This document shows positions 16,903 to 26,461 of a stretch of 64,000 nucleotides of DNA, piece by piece; position 1 is the stretch's first letter; each line of letters begins with the position of its first letter. The stretch lies in assembly GCF_047601505.1 (NCBI RefSeq), contig NZ_JASGJD010000001.1:3286001-3350000 (forward strand), given 5' to 3'. Under the pieces are notes generated by a model. That model did not search any database and was not told the DNA's origin. It was given only the letters and a program-made list of their open reading frames with translations. Position numbers and translations under genes: made by a program. The DNA comes from Cloacibacterium sp047601505 (GTDB lineage Bacteria; Bacteroidota; Bacteroidia; Flavobacteriales; Weeksellaceae).

Positions 16903-17922
16903 ATGAATAAACAAGTTACTATATATGATATTGCATCAAAGCTAAATGTATCTCCTTCCACTGTTTCGAGAGCACTTAACAATAGCAAGTACGTCAATAA
17001 AAATACTAGAAAACTAATAAAACAAGAAGCCGAAAAATTAGGATACAAACCAAACTCCTTTGCTGTTGGTCTCCGTAACAATCAAAGTAATACGATTGGC
17101 ATTCTAATTTCTAGAATTAACAGATCATTTAATTCCACTTTAATTAGTGGCGTAGAAAGCACCGCAAGAAAAGCTGGCTACAATGTTATTATTTGCCAAT
17201 CTAATGACTCTTATGAAAATGAAGTAAAAGGTGCAGAAGCTTTATTATCTAGCCGTGTTGTCGGATTAATTGTATCTCTGGGAATGGAAACCAATAATTA
17301 TGACCATTTCAAACCCTTTTTCGATTCAAAAACCCCAGTAGTATTTGTAGATAGAGTTCCTCTCTTAGATTCCTACAAAGTGGTCATTGATGATTACAAA
17401 GCTGGTTATGAAGCTGTAGAACACCTTATAAAAAAAGGTTGCAAAAGAATTGCATTATTCACAGGCTCACAAAACAGAAATGTATATTTAGACAGAAAAA
17501 GAGGTTATATACAAGCTTTAAAGGACAATAAAATACCTATTGACGATTCTATTATTTTTGTTTTAAAAACACTAAGTGCTGAAGAAGGTGAAAAAGCTAC
17601 AAAAAAAGTAATGAGTATGAAAAATCCTCCTGATGCAATTTTTTCTACTAATGATACTGCTGCTGTATCTGCAATTCTTACCGCAAAAAAATTAGGATTC
17701 AAAATACCAGAACAATTAAAGATAATAGGGTTTAACAACGATCCAATATCCACTATTGTAGAGCCTACTCTATCTACAATTGCTCATCCTTATGAAAAAA
17801 TGGGAGAAATTGCGGCAAAGAAGATTCTGAATCATTTAGATCAAAATCAAGAAATAGATAAAGATGTTTCTGAGGTTACTATTTTAAAAACACGATTAGT
17901 TGAAAGAGACTCTACAAAATAA
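16903..17922 (+). CDS. LacI-family transcriptional regulator
   Basis: The 339-residue product has the LacI DNA-binding domain at the N-terminus (TIYDIASKLNVSPSTVSRALNN, with the hinge helix region NSFAVGLRNN near residues 52-61) and a periplasmic-binding-protein-like sensor domain (about 62-335). It heads an eight-gene plus-strand run with GH67, an acetylesterase, GH10, GH35, a transaldolase-like enzyme and both transketolase subunits. It probably represses these genes until an oligosaccharide or uronate inducer binds. Matching palindromes at 16834 and 51028 suggest that it also acts on the uxaC operon. Confidence 0.9.
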   Translation: MNKQVTIYDIASKLNVSPSTVSRALNNSKYVNKNTRKLIKQEAEKLGYKPNSFAVGLRNNQSNTIGILISRINRSFNSTLISGVESTARKAGYNVIICQSNDSYENEVKGAEALLSSRVVGLIVSLGMETNNYDHFKPFFDSKTPVVFVDRVPLLDSYKVVIDDYKAGYEAVEHLIKKGCKRIALFTGSQNRNVYLDRKRGYIQALKDNKIPIDDSIIFVLKTLSAEEGEKATKKVMSMKNPPDAIFSTNDTAAVSAILTAKKLGFKIPEQLKIIGFNNDPISTIVEPTLSTIAHPYEKMGEIAAKKILNHLDQNQEIDKDVSEVTILKTRLVERDSTK

Positions 17923-17949
17923 TATTTTCAAATTCAATAAAATTTAGAC

Positions 17950-20094
17950 ATGAAGCTACTTAATAAATATATCACTTTCCTTCTATTTATTAGTTTTAAT
18001 CTTATTACTTATTCACAAATAACTAAAGATTATGATTTATGGCTTCAATATACTAAAACCTATATCTATAATGACTTATTAAAAAACATTTCCTTAGATA
18101 CAAATAATGAAACTGAAAAAGTAATAAAGAGTGAACTTGAGCTTGCCTCTTTAAAAATGTATGGCTTCAAGCCTAAATTCACTAATACAGGAAACGCTGA
18201 CTTAATTCTTAAAAAAAATTCAGAATTAGATTCTTCTCAAAAGAACATTTCAGAAAAAGTAAATAAATTAAACAACGAAGGATTTGTAATCGAAACCATT
18301 AAAAACAGTGGCAAGCAAAGAATAATTATTTCTTCTAAAACATCTATTGGATTACTTTATGGAACTTTTAGATTACTTAGAGAATTACAAATTAGTCCTA
18401 ATAAAAAAGAATTCAATATTATAGATGAACCTAAATTAAAGGTAAGAATGCTTAATCATTGGGATAATTTAGATGGCACAATAGAACGTGGATACGCAGG
18501 AAATTCTCTATGGAATTGGCAAAAATTACCCGAACTGATAGACCGAAGATATATAGACTATGCCAGAGCAAATGCTTCTGTAGGAATTAATGCTGTTACT
18601 TTAAATAATGTAAATGCTAATGCATTAATTCTCACGCCTTATTATTTAGAAAAAGTAAAAGCTTTGGCTGATACTTTCCGACCTTTTGGGATAAAAGTTT
18701 ACCTTACCGCAAGATTCTCTGCGCCTATAGAAATTGGCAATTTAAAAACCGCAGACCCTTTAAATACAGAAGTTCAGCAATGGTGGAATGAAAAAACTAA
18801 CGAAGTTTACAAATATATTCCAGACTTTGGTGGCTATCTTGTAAAAGCAAACTCCGAAGGACAACCAGGACCACAAAATTACGGTAGAAATCATGTTGAT
18901 GGAGCTAATATGTTAGCAAAAGTACTGAAACCTCACAACGGAATTGTAATGTGGCGAGCTTTTGTGTATTCTGAAACTGATTCTAGCGACAGAGCAAAAC
19001 AAGCCTATAGAGAGTTTGTTCCTTATGATGGAAAATTCGAAGAAAATGTTTTGGTACAGGTAAAAAATGGAGCTATCGATTTTCAACCTAGAGAACCTTT
19101 CCACCCTATATTTGGTGCAATGCCTCAGTCAAAACTAATGATGGAATTCCAAATTACTCAAGAATATTTAGGATTTAGTTCTCATTTAGTTTTTCTTCCA
19201 AAATTATATGAAGAAGTATTAAAATCTAGTACCAAAAATAAAGAAAAAGAAAATACTGTTGCTCAAATTATCTCAAGCAGATCAAATGAATTGAGTGGAA
19301 TTGCCGGTGTTGCTAATATTGGAAATGATTTAAACTGGACAGGTCATCCTTTTGCACAAGCTAATTGGTACAGCTTTGGAAGACTTGCTTGGAATCCTGA
19401 GCTTAATTCTGAACAAATTGCTAAAGAATGGTTACAACAAACGTTTTCTAACAATTCAGATTTCGTAGCATCAATCTCTAAAATGATGATAAAATCTAGA
19501 GAAAGTGTAGTAAAATATATGACTCCTCTTGGCTTGCATCACATTATGGGAACAGATCATCATTACGGACCTGGGCCTTGGGTAAATAATCTTGCAAGGC
19601 CAGAATGGAATCCCGTTTATTATCACAAAGCAGATAAAAATGGTATCGGATTTGACAGAACTTCTATTGGCAGCAATGCTTTATCTCAATATTCCCCAGA
19701 AATTTCTCAATATTTTGGAGATTTAAAATCTTGCCCAGAAGAATATTTGCTATGGTTTCATCATCTTCCTTGGGATTATAAAATGAAAAACGACAGAACA
19801 CTTTGGGACAATTTAGGAATAAAATATCAAGAAGGTGTAAACGAAGTAAGAAATATGATTAAAATTTGGAATGATTCCAAAAAATACATAGATACCGAAA
19901 GGCATCAAGAAATTTCTCAATTATTAGAAATACAACTAAAAGAAGCCATCTGGTGGAAAGATGCTTGTATGAGCTATTTCCAAAGCATCTCTAATCTTCC
20001 ATATCCAAAGGAGATGGAGATTCCTATATATTCTTTAGAGTATTATAAATCTTTAAAATTTCCTTATGCACCAGGCATTAAACCGCATTGGTAA
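17950..20094 (+). CDS. aguA: GH67 alpha-glucuronidase
   Basis: The 714-residue product has a signal peptide and the full GH67 architecture: an N-terminal alpha/beta domain, a catalytic barrel and a helical C-terminal domain. Recognisable blocks are VRMLNHWDNLDGTIERGYAG, NSEGQPGP (Glu303) and NGAIDFQPREP (Asp377), which correspond by position to known catalytic carboxylates of the family. GH67 enzymes remove (4-O-methyl)glucuronic acid from the non-reducing terminal xylose of short oligosaccharides. It should work in the periplasm, after endo-xylanases, and the released acid feeds the uronate genes at 42-51 kb. It follows the LacI gene by 27 bases. Confidence 0.92.
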   Translation: MKLLNKYITFLLFISFNLITYSQITKDYDLWLQYTKTYIYNDLLKNISLDTNNETEKVIKSELELASLKMYGFKPKFTNTGNADLILKKNSELDSSQKNISEKVNKLNNEGFVIETIKNSGKQRIIISSKTSIGLLYGTFRLLRELQISPNKKEFNIIDEPKLKVRMLNHWDNLDGTIERGYAGNSLWNWQKLPELIDRRYIDYARANASVGINAVTLNNVNANALILTPYYLEKVKALADTFRPFGIKVYLTARFSAPIEIGNLKTADPLNTEVQQWWNEKTNEVYKYIPDFGGYLVKANSEGQPGPQNYGRNHVDGANMLAKVLKPHNGIVMWRAFVYSETDSSDRAKQAYREFVPYDGKFEENVLVQVKNGAIDFQPREPFHPIFGAMPQSKLMMEFQITQEYLGFSSHLVFLPKLYEEVLKSSTKNKEKENTVAQIISSRSNELSGIAGVANIGNDLNWTGHPFAQANWYSFGRLAWNPELNSEQIAKEWLQQTFSNNSDFVASISKMMIKSRESVVKYMTPLGLHHIMGTDHHYGPGPWVNNLARPEWNPVYYHKADKNGIGFDRTSIGSNALSQYSPEISQYFGDLKSCPEEYLLWFHHLPWDYKMKNDRTLWDNLGIKYQEGVNEVRNMIKIWNDSKKYIDTERHQEISQLLEIQLKEAIWWKDACMSYFQSISNLPYPKEMEIPIYSLEYYKSLKFPYAPGIKPHW

Positions 20095-20185
20095 AATAAA
20101 TATTTTTTACTATTAAAAAACAATAATTATGAAAAAAAACTTTAAATATTAATTCATTTTTATTTAAAATATCAAAACTTAGCAC

Positions 20186-22102
20186 ATGAAAAATCAAAAC
20201 TATAAATTTACCGTGATATTATTATTTTTGTCATTTAGCTCAATTGCAATCGATGCCAAAATCATACTCCCAACGCTAATTACTGATGGAATGGTTCTTC
20301 AAAGAAACCAAAATGTTACCATTTGGGGCAGCGCAGATTCTGGAGAAAAAGTAAATTTAAAATTTCTTAATAAAAAATATCAAACCGTCGCAAATAACAG
20401 CGGAAATTGGAAAATCAAACTCGCTCCCATGAAAGCTGGAGGTCCTTTTGAAATGGTAATTAACGACATTGCCATCAAAAATATTCTAATTGGTGATGTA
20501 TGGATAGCATCTGGACAATCTAATATGGAATTGCCTATGAGAAGATTAACTCCTCTCTACGAAAACGAGATAAAGAACGCAAACAATCAAAATATCAGAT
20601 TTTTTACAGTTCCTCAAAAATATAATTTTAAAGCTCCTCAAACAGAATTAGATGGTGGAAAATGGGAAGCTACCAACCCTGAAACTATTCTTAATTTCTC
20701 TGGTGTTGCCTATTTTTTTGCTAAAGAAATAAGCAAAAAGAATAATGTCCCAATTGGCATTATCCATACCAGTTTAGGAGGCTCTCCTGTGCAAGCATGG
20801 ATGAACGAAAATTCTCTAAAAAATTATCCCGAATATCTGCAAGAAGCCAAAAAATGGCAAGATGATAATTTAATAAAATCTACAGAAGCTACAGAAGCAG
20901 CGCTTAGCAATGCTTGGTATGCAGAATTGGATCAAAGCGATATAGGACTTAATCAACAATGGCAAAGTTTTGATCTCGAGGATTCTGATTGGAAAACGAT
21001 GCAAATCCCTGGCTCTTGGGAAGATAAAGAAGGTGAATTTGATGGTTCAGTTTGGTTTAGAAAAGAAATTATACTACCCAAAGATGCAGACAAAAAAGCA
21101 GCTTTTCTAAATTTAGGAAGAATAAAAGATGCTGATATTACTTACATTAACGGAACTAAAGTAGGAAATGTAACGTATGAATATCCTCCTCGTTGGTATG
21201 ATATTCCTACAGGTGTTTTAAAAGAAGGAAAAAACATTATTACTGTAAGAGTTTCTAACGGAAGCGGAAAAGGTCAATTTATTGCAGATAAACCTTACTA
21301 TTTAGAAATTGACGGACAAAAAATAGATTTAAAAGGTGAATGGCAGTATAAAATAGGAGCTAAAATGAAAAAAATGGCTCCAGGACAAACATTTATTCGC
21401 TGGAAACCAACCGGACTTTATAATGCGATGATTCATCCATTAATTCATTATAATGTGAAAGGTGCACTTTGGTATCAAGGTGAAAGCAATACTGGTAAAC
21501 CTAAAGAGTATGGAAATTTATTAACCCAAATGATTCTAGATTGGAGGAATAAATGGAACCAAAAAGAAATGCCTTTTTTAATTGTACAATTGGCAAATTT
21601 TATGGAACCTAGAAAGTTACCTTTAGAAAGCAATTGGGCAGAATTAAGAGACCAACAAAGATTAGTTTCTAAAAATGTACCCAATGTAGGACTAGCCGTA
21701 AGCATAGACTTAGGAGAATGGAATGACATCCATCCACTAAACAAAAAATCTGTAGGAGACAGACTGGCACTACAAGCCGAAAAAATTGCTTATCAAAAAA
21801 ATGTAATTGCAGATGGCCCAATCTATGAATCTATGAAAATTGAAGGAAACAAAATAATACTTTCTTTCAAAAAAGGAACAGATAATTTACAACCAACCAA
21901 TTATTTAAAAGGCTTTGCAATAAAAGGAAAAGATGGAAAATACGAATGGGCAAAATCTAAAATTGAAGGAAACAAAGTTGTGATTTGGAATGATAATATA
22001 AAAGAACCAATTGCTGTAAGATACGATTGGGCAGACAATCCAGATGGTAATTTAAAAAACAAAAGTGGTTTACCTTCTTCATCTTTCACCACAGAAAACT
22101 AA
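20186..22102 (+). CDS. Sialate O-acetylesterase-like (SASA/DUF303) acetylxylan esterase
   Basis: The 638-residue product has a signal peptide and an SGNH-type catalytic domain split by a beta-sandwich galactose-binding-like insert (about residues 240-400, with WFRKEIILP). The nucleophile motif is ASGQSNMELPM (Ser112), the Gly/Asn oxyanion region is WYQGESN, and the likely catalytic His is in DIHPLNKK. Relatives include sialate esterases and acetylxylan esterases of xylan loci. Acetyl removal from glucuronoxylan is the best guess from context. It is 91 bases after GH67 and 14 bases before GH10 in the same operon. Confidence 0.85.
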   Translation: MKNQNYKFTVILLFLSFSSIAIDAKIILPTLITDGMVLQRNQNVTIWGSADSGEKVNLKFLNKKYQTVANNSGNWKIKLAPMKAGGPFEMVINDIAIKNILIGDVWIASGQSNMELPMRRLTPLYENEIKNANNQNIRFFTVPQKYNFKAPQTELDGGKWEATNPETILNFSGVAYFFAKEISKKNNVPIGIIHTSLGGSPVQAWMNENSLKNYPEYLQEAKKWQDDNLIKSTEATEAALSNAWYAELDQSDIGLNQQWQSFDLEDSDWKTMQIPGSWEDKEGEFDGSVWFRKEIILPKDADKKAAFLNLGRIKDADITYINGTKVGNVTYEYPPRWYDIPTGVLKEGKNIITVRVSNGSGKGQFIADKPYYLEIDGQKIDLKGEWQYKIGAKMKKMAPGQTFIRWKPTGLYNAMIHPLIHYNVKGALWYQGESNTGKPKEYGNLLTQMILDWRNKWNQKEMPFLIVQLANFMEPRKLPLESNWAELRDQQRLVSKNVPNVGLAVSIDLGEWNDIHPLNKKSVGDRLALQAEKIAYQKNVIADGPIYESMKIEGNKIILSFKKGTDNLQPTNYLKGFAIKGKDGKYEWAKSKIEGNKVVIWNDNIKEPIAVRYDWADNPDGNLKNKSGLPSSSFTTEN

Positions 22103-22116
22103 AAAACAGAATTAAA

Positions 22117-23238
22117 ATGAGAACATACAAATTATTACTTTTATTCCCCATACTAATGTTAGCAGTTTTTTCTTGTACTGCGCAAAAAACTAAAAATGTA
22201 ACCCTAAAAGATGCCTATAAAGACAAATTTTTCATAGGAACCGCATTAAATTTAGATCAGATTCACGGCAAAGATGTACAATCTGTAGATATTATCAAAT
22301 CACAATTCAATTCTATAGTTGCAGAAAACTGCATGAAAAGTATGTATCTACAACCTGAAGAAGGAAAATTTTTCTTTGATGATGCAGACAAATTTGTAGA
22401 GTTTGGTGAGAAAAATAAAATGTTCATTATTGGGCATAATCTACTTTGGCATTCACAAGCTCCGAGATGGTTTTTCACTGACAAAGAAGGAAAAGATGTA
22501 ACTCCTGAAGTTTTAAAAGAGCGTATAAAAAATCATATTACTACCATTGTTACTCGTTACAAAGGAAGAATTCAGGGTTGGGATGTTGTAAATGAAGCCA
22601 TTTTGGATGATGGACAATATAGAAAAAGTAAATTCTACGAAATTTTAGGAGAAGAATTCATTCCATTAGCTTTTCAGTACGCTCATGAAGCAGATCCTGA
22701 TGCAGAACTTTATTATAATGATTATAATGAATGGTTTCCTGGTAAAAGAGAAGCTATCATAAAATTAGTAAAAACTTTAAAAGAAAGAGGTTTAAAAATA
22801 GACGGAATAGGAATGCAATCTCATCTTGGCATAGAGACTCCTTCATTGGAAGAATACGAAAAAGCAATCGTCACTTACTCAGATTTAGGAATTAAAGTAA
22901 GTATTACAGAGCTTGATGTAACTGCTCTACCATCACCTTGGGGAACTAGTGCCAATATTTCTGATGTAAATAAATACAGAAAAGAATTAGACCCCTATAA
23001 AACTGGAATTCCGGCTGAAGCTGAAAAAGTATGGGAAAACAGATACCTAGATTTATTCAAATTATATCTAAAACATCAAAACAAAATCAGAAGAGTTACA
23101 CTTTGGGGCGTTACTGATTTACAATCTTGGAAAAATGATTTCCCGGTAAGAGGAAGAACAGATTATCCTTTGCTTTTTGATAGAAATTACAAAGCCAAAA
23201 CTATTGTAGAAAAATTAGTAAATGTGGTAAATCAATAA
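22117..23238 (+). CDS. GH10 endo-1,4-beta-xylanase lipoprotein
   Basis: The 373-residue product is a lipoprotein (lipobox ending at Cys20, VFSC) followed by a single GH10 barrel. The acid/base Glu160 is in WDVVNEA and the nucleophile Glu265 is in ITELDVT; the substrate-binding GHNLLWHSQ segment is present. It cuts the xylan backbone into oligosaccharides. The anchored form and its place with periplasmic GH67 suggest action in the periplasm or on the surface. A second, distinct GH10 lies at 31945-33048. Confidence 0.93.
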   Translation: MRTYKLLLLFPILMLAVFSCTAQKTKNVTLKDAYKDKFFIGTALNLDQIHGKDVQSVDIIKSQFNSIVAENCMKSMYLQPEEGKFFFDDADKFVEFGEKNKMFIIGHNLLWHSQAPRWFFTDKEGKDVTPEVLKERIKNHITTIVTRYKGRIQGWDVVNEAILDDGQYRKSKFYEILGEEFIPLAFQYAHEADPDAELYYNDYNEWFPGKREAIIKLVKTLKERGLKIDGIGMQSHLGIETPSLEEYEKAIVTYSDLGIKVSITELDVTALPSPWGTSANISDVNKYRKELDPYKTGIPAEAEKVWENRYLDLFKLYLKHQNKIRRVTLWGVTDLQSWKNDFPVRGRTDYPLLFDRNYKAKTIVEKLVNVVNQ

Positions 23239-23262
23239 TATTTCTACCAAACCATTAAAAAA

Positions 23263-24894
23263 ATGAAAATGAAAAAGTTTAAAATATTTGCAACACTACT
23301 TCTTTTATTATCAATTAGCAATTGTTTCTTTGGTCAAAATCAAATTCCTCATTTAGAAAAAACAGGAAACAAACAGCAATTAATAGTTAATAATCAACCA
23401 TTTATTATTTTAGGTGGCGAACTGGGAAACTCTACTGCTACCACAATGGAATCTATGGAAAATGTTTGGGAAAAACTCAAACTAATGAATATGAATACAT
23501 TGCTTACACCTGTTTATTGGGAATTACTAGAACCTGAAGAAGGAAAATTTGATTTTACTTTAATAGACGATTTGATTTTTGAGGCTAGAAAACAAAATTA
23601 CAAATTGGTTTTTCTATGGTTTGGCTCATGGAAAAACTCCATGTCCAGTCACGCACCAGCTTGGGTAAAATTAGATACAAAAAAATATCCTAGAACAAAA
23701 AATGAAACAGGCGAAAACCAAGAAATTTTGACTCCTTTTTCTGAAAACAATCTAAAAGCCGACTTAAATGCTTACCAGCAATTGCTTCGTCATATTAAAG
23801 AAGTAGATAGCAAAGAGCAAACCGTAATAATGATTCAAACAGAAAACGAAATAGGAATGCTTCCTTCGGCTCGTGATTATCATCCTTTAGCTACCGAAAA
23901 ATTCAATCAGCAAGTGCCGAAAGATTTAATGAATTATTTATCAAAAAATAAAAACATTTTAAATCCAGATTTATTAAATATTTGGAAAAATAACGGTTTC
24001 AAAACCAAAGGAAATTGGGAAGAAATATTTGGAAAAGGGCTTCAAACAGACGAAATTTTCATGGCATACTATTTTGCAAAATATACAAATGAAATTAGTT
24101 CTGCTGGAAAAAAAGAATATGCAATACCTAGTTTTGTAAATGCAGCTCTCAATCGCCCAGGTAAAAAACCTGGTGAATATCCAAGTGCTGGACCTCTGCC
24201 ACATATTTTGGATATTTGGAAAGCGGCTTCGCCAAGTATAGACTTGTATTCTCCAGACTTCTACAATCCCGATTTCAAACATTGGTGCGATTTGTACACC
24301 AAACAAAACGAAACTCTTTTTATACCAGAACACCAGTTCAACAATAGTATTGCAGCTAAAGCGCTCTATGCAATTGGGCATTATCAGGCTTTGGGCTTTT
24401 CTCCTTTTAATCCAGAACAAACAGATCACCCAAAAGAAGAAAAATTAACTAAAGCTTATGAGGCAATAGCGCAAATAAAACCATTGCTAGATACCAATTG
24501 GGGGAAAAACAAAATAGAAGGAATATTACTAGATAAAGATAACAGAGATGCCACATTTACGCTTGGCAATTATGAATTTAAAGCGCAACACACATTCAAT
24601 TTGGGTTGGGAACCTAATTCTAAAGCCGAAAATTGGGAAACCGCAGGCGGAATTATTATTCAAACTGGCGAAAACGAATTCTATTTTGTAGGTTTTGGAG
24701 TTTCACTAACCATGAAAAATACTAAAAACCCCAATAAAAAAGTGGGCATTTTGAAAACCGACAAAGGTTATTTTAAAGATGGAAAATGGACTGTTCTACA
24801 ACATCTTAATGGAGACCAAACACACCAAGGAAGACATATCAGGTCTTTTGTAGATGATTTCTCCATTCAACGATTCACTTTATATAATTATTAA
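23263..24894 (+). CDS. GH35 beta-galactosidase-like enzyme with DUF5597-type C-terminus
   Basis: The 543-residue product has a signal peptide and a GH35 TIM barrel. QTENEIG contains the acid/base Glu196, and IPEHQF contains the likely nucleophile Glu356. The C-terminal ~150 residues form the beta-domain often called DUF5597. In xylan loci such proteins are thought to remove galactose or arabinopyranose from side chains; this is an inference from context. A second ATG six bases on (23269) is an equally good start. It is 37 bases upstream of the transaldolase-like gene. Confidence 0.82.
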   Translation: MKMKKFKIFATLLLLLSISNCFFGQNQIPHLEKTGNKQQLIVNNQPFIILGGELGNSTATTMESMENVWEKLKLMNMNTLLTPVYWELLEPEEGKFDFTLIDDLIFEARKQNYKLVFLWFGSWKNSMSSHAPAWVKLDTKKYPRTKNETGENQEILTPFSENNLKADLNAYQQLLRHIKEVDSKEQTVIMIQTENEIGMLPSARDYHPLATEKFNQQVPKDLMNYLSKNKNILNPDLLNIWKNNGFKTKGNWEEIFGKGLQTDEIFMAYYFAKYTNEISSAGKKEYAIPSFVNAALNRPGKKPGEYPSAGPLPHILDIWKAASPSIDLYSPDFYNPDFKHWCDLYTKQNETLFIPEHQFNNSIAAKALYAIGHYQALGFSPFNPEQTDHPKEEKLTKAYEAIAQIKPLLDTNWGKNKIEGILLDKDNRDATFTLGNYEFKAQHTFNLGWEPNSKAENWETAGGIIIQTGENEFYFVGFGVSLTMKNTKNPNKKVGILKTDKGYFKDGKWTVLQHLNGDQTHQGRHIRSFVDDFSIQRFTLYNY

Positions 24895-24931
24895 AAAGCA
24901 AAAAATATTATCAATTAAAATAATTAATCTT

Positions 24932-25585
24932 ATGAAATTTTTTATAGACACTGCTAACTTAGAGCAGATTAGAGAAGCCAATGATTTAGGAATTTTGGAT
25001 GGCGTAACTACCAATCCTTCTTTAATGGCAAAAGAAGGCATTAGTGGAAACGAAGCTATTCTTCAGCATTATAAAGATATTTGCGACATTGTTGATGGCG
25101 ACATTTCGGCTGAAGTTCTTTCTACAACTTACGAAGAAATGATTGCTGAAGGCGAAACTCTTGCGAAAATTCATCCTAATATTGTGGTAAAAATACCGAT
25201 GATTAAAGACGGTGTAAAAGCTCTAAAATATTTCTCAAACAAAGGAATCAAAACCAATTGTACATTAATTTTCTCTGCAGGGCAAGCTCTTTTGGCCGCA
25301 AAAGCTGGTGCTACTTATGTTTCACCATTCTTAGGAAGATTAGATGATATTTCTACCGATAGCCTCAACTTAATTGAAGAAATAAGACTAATTTTTGATA
25401 ATTATAACTATCAAACTCAAATTTTAGCAGCTTCTGTAAGACACAGTATGCACATCATCAATTGTGCTAAAATTGGTGCAGATGTAGTAACCTGTCCGCT
25501 TCAACCTATTCTTTCTTTATTGAAACACCCTCTTACTGATAGCGGTTTAGAACAATTCATCAAAGATTCTCAAAAAATGATTTAA
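24932..25585 (+). CDS. Transaldolase/fructose-6-phosphate aldolase family enzyme
   Basis: The start at 24932 (MKFFIDTANL) is the family start; the longer frame beginning at 24854 overlaps GH35 and has no family support. The 217-residue product matches short transaldolases (TalC/Fsa type): TTNPSLMAKEG, VVKIPM with the Schiff-base Lys, and the C-terminal VVTCPLQPILSLLKHPLTD. It would move a dihydroxyacetone unit between sugar phosphates, working with the adjoining transketolase to process xylulose-5-phosphate. Confidence 0.9.
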   Translation: MKFFIDTANLEQIREANDLGILDGVTTNPSLMAKEGISGNEAILQHYKDICDIVDGDISAEVLSTTYEEMIAEGETLAKIHPNIVVKIPMIKDGVKALKYFSNKGIKTNCTLIFSAGQALLAAKAGATYVSPFLGRLDDISTDSLNLIEEIRLIFDNYNYQTQILAASVRHSMHIINCAKIGADVVTCPLQPILSLLKHPLTDSGLEQFIKDSQKMI

Positions 25586-25599
25586 TCAAGAAAAAAATT

Positions 25600-26448
25600 A
25601 TGTCACACGATATTACAAAACTAAAAAATATTGCTTCACAGGTAAGAAGAGATATTGTTAGAATGGTTCACGCTTGTCAATCTGGGCATCCTGGTGGTTC
25701 ATTAGGCTGTACAGATTTCTTGGTTGCTCTCTATTTTGACGAAATGAAAAGAAATCCTGGGTTTGATATTAAAGGTAAAGGCGAAGATGTTTTCTACCTT
25801 TCGAATGGGCACATTTCGCCAGTGTTTTACAGTGTTTTAGCACATGCAGGATATTTTGATAAAAGCGAATTGGCTACTTTTAGAAAACTGAATTCCAGAT
25901 TACAAGGACATCCTACCACGCACGAAGGTTTACCAGGTGTAAGAGTAGCTTCGGGTTCTCTTGGGCAAGGATTGTCTGTTGCTATTGGACATGCTTTAGG
26001 TAAAAAATTAGACAATGATTCTAGCTTGGTTTTTACACTTCATGGTGATGGAGAATTACAAGAAGGACAAATCTGGGAAGCTTTAATGTATGCTGCTCAT
26101 AATAAAGTAGATAATTTAATTGCAACGGTAGATTATAATGGTCAACAAATAGATGGCCCTACTTCTAAAGTGCTTTCTTTAGGAAATCTAAAAGCTAAAT
26201 TTGAAGCTTTCGGGTGGAAAGTTCTAGAAGTTGAAAATGGTAATGATATGGAAGAAATTCTAAAAACTTTAGACGAAGCTAAATCTTTAGCTCACCATGG
26301 TCAACCGATTGGTATTTTATTAAAATCTCAAATGGGAGCTGGTGTAGATTACATGATGGGAACTCACGCTTGGCACGGAAAAGCGCCTAATGACGAGCAA
26401 TTGAAACGTGCTTTAGACCAATTAGAAGAAACTTTAGGAGATTATTAA
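25600..26448 (+). CDS. Transketolase, N-terminal (thiamine diphosphate-binding) subunit
   Basis: The 282-residue product covers the first third of transketolase. It carries GHPGGSLG, the thiamine diphosphate/Mg2+ motif GDGELQEGQIWEA through VDYNGQQ, and the active-site His region LQGHPT. It lies 14 bases after the transaldolase-like gene and 13 bases before the C-terminal subunit, so the two chains are made together. The complex transfers two-carbon units between xylulose-5-phosphate and aldoses. Confidence 0.92.
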   Translation: MSHDITKLKNIASQVRRDIVRMVHACQSGHPGGSLGCTDFLVALYFDEMKRNPGFDIKGKGEDVFYLSNGHISPVFYSVLAHAGYFDKSELATFRKLNSRLQGHPTTHEGLPGVRVASGSLGQGLSVAIGHALGKKLDNDSSLVFTLHGDGELQEGQIWEALMYAAHNKVDNLIATVDYNGQQIDGPTSKVLSLGNLKAKFEAFGWKVLEVENGNDMEEILKTLDEAKSLAHHGQPIGILLKSQMGAGVDYMMGTHAWHGKAPNDEQLKRALDQLEETLGDY

Positions 26449-26461
26449 TACGAATTCGATT

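Noticed and set aside
20127..20153. Tiny reading frame starting with ATGAAAAAAAAC between GH67 and the acetylesterase gene
   Set aside because: Only about seven codons long, AT-rich by chance, and without a conserved start context.
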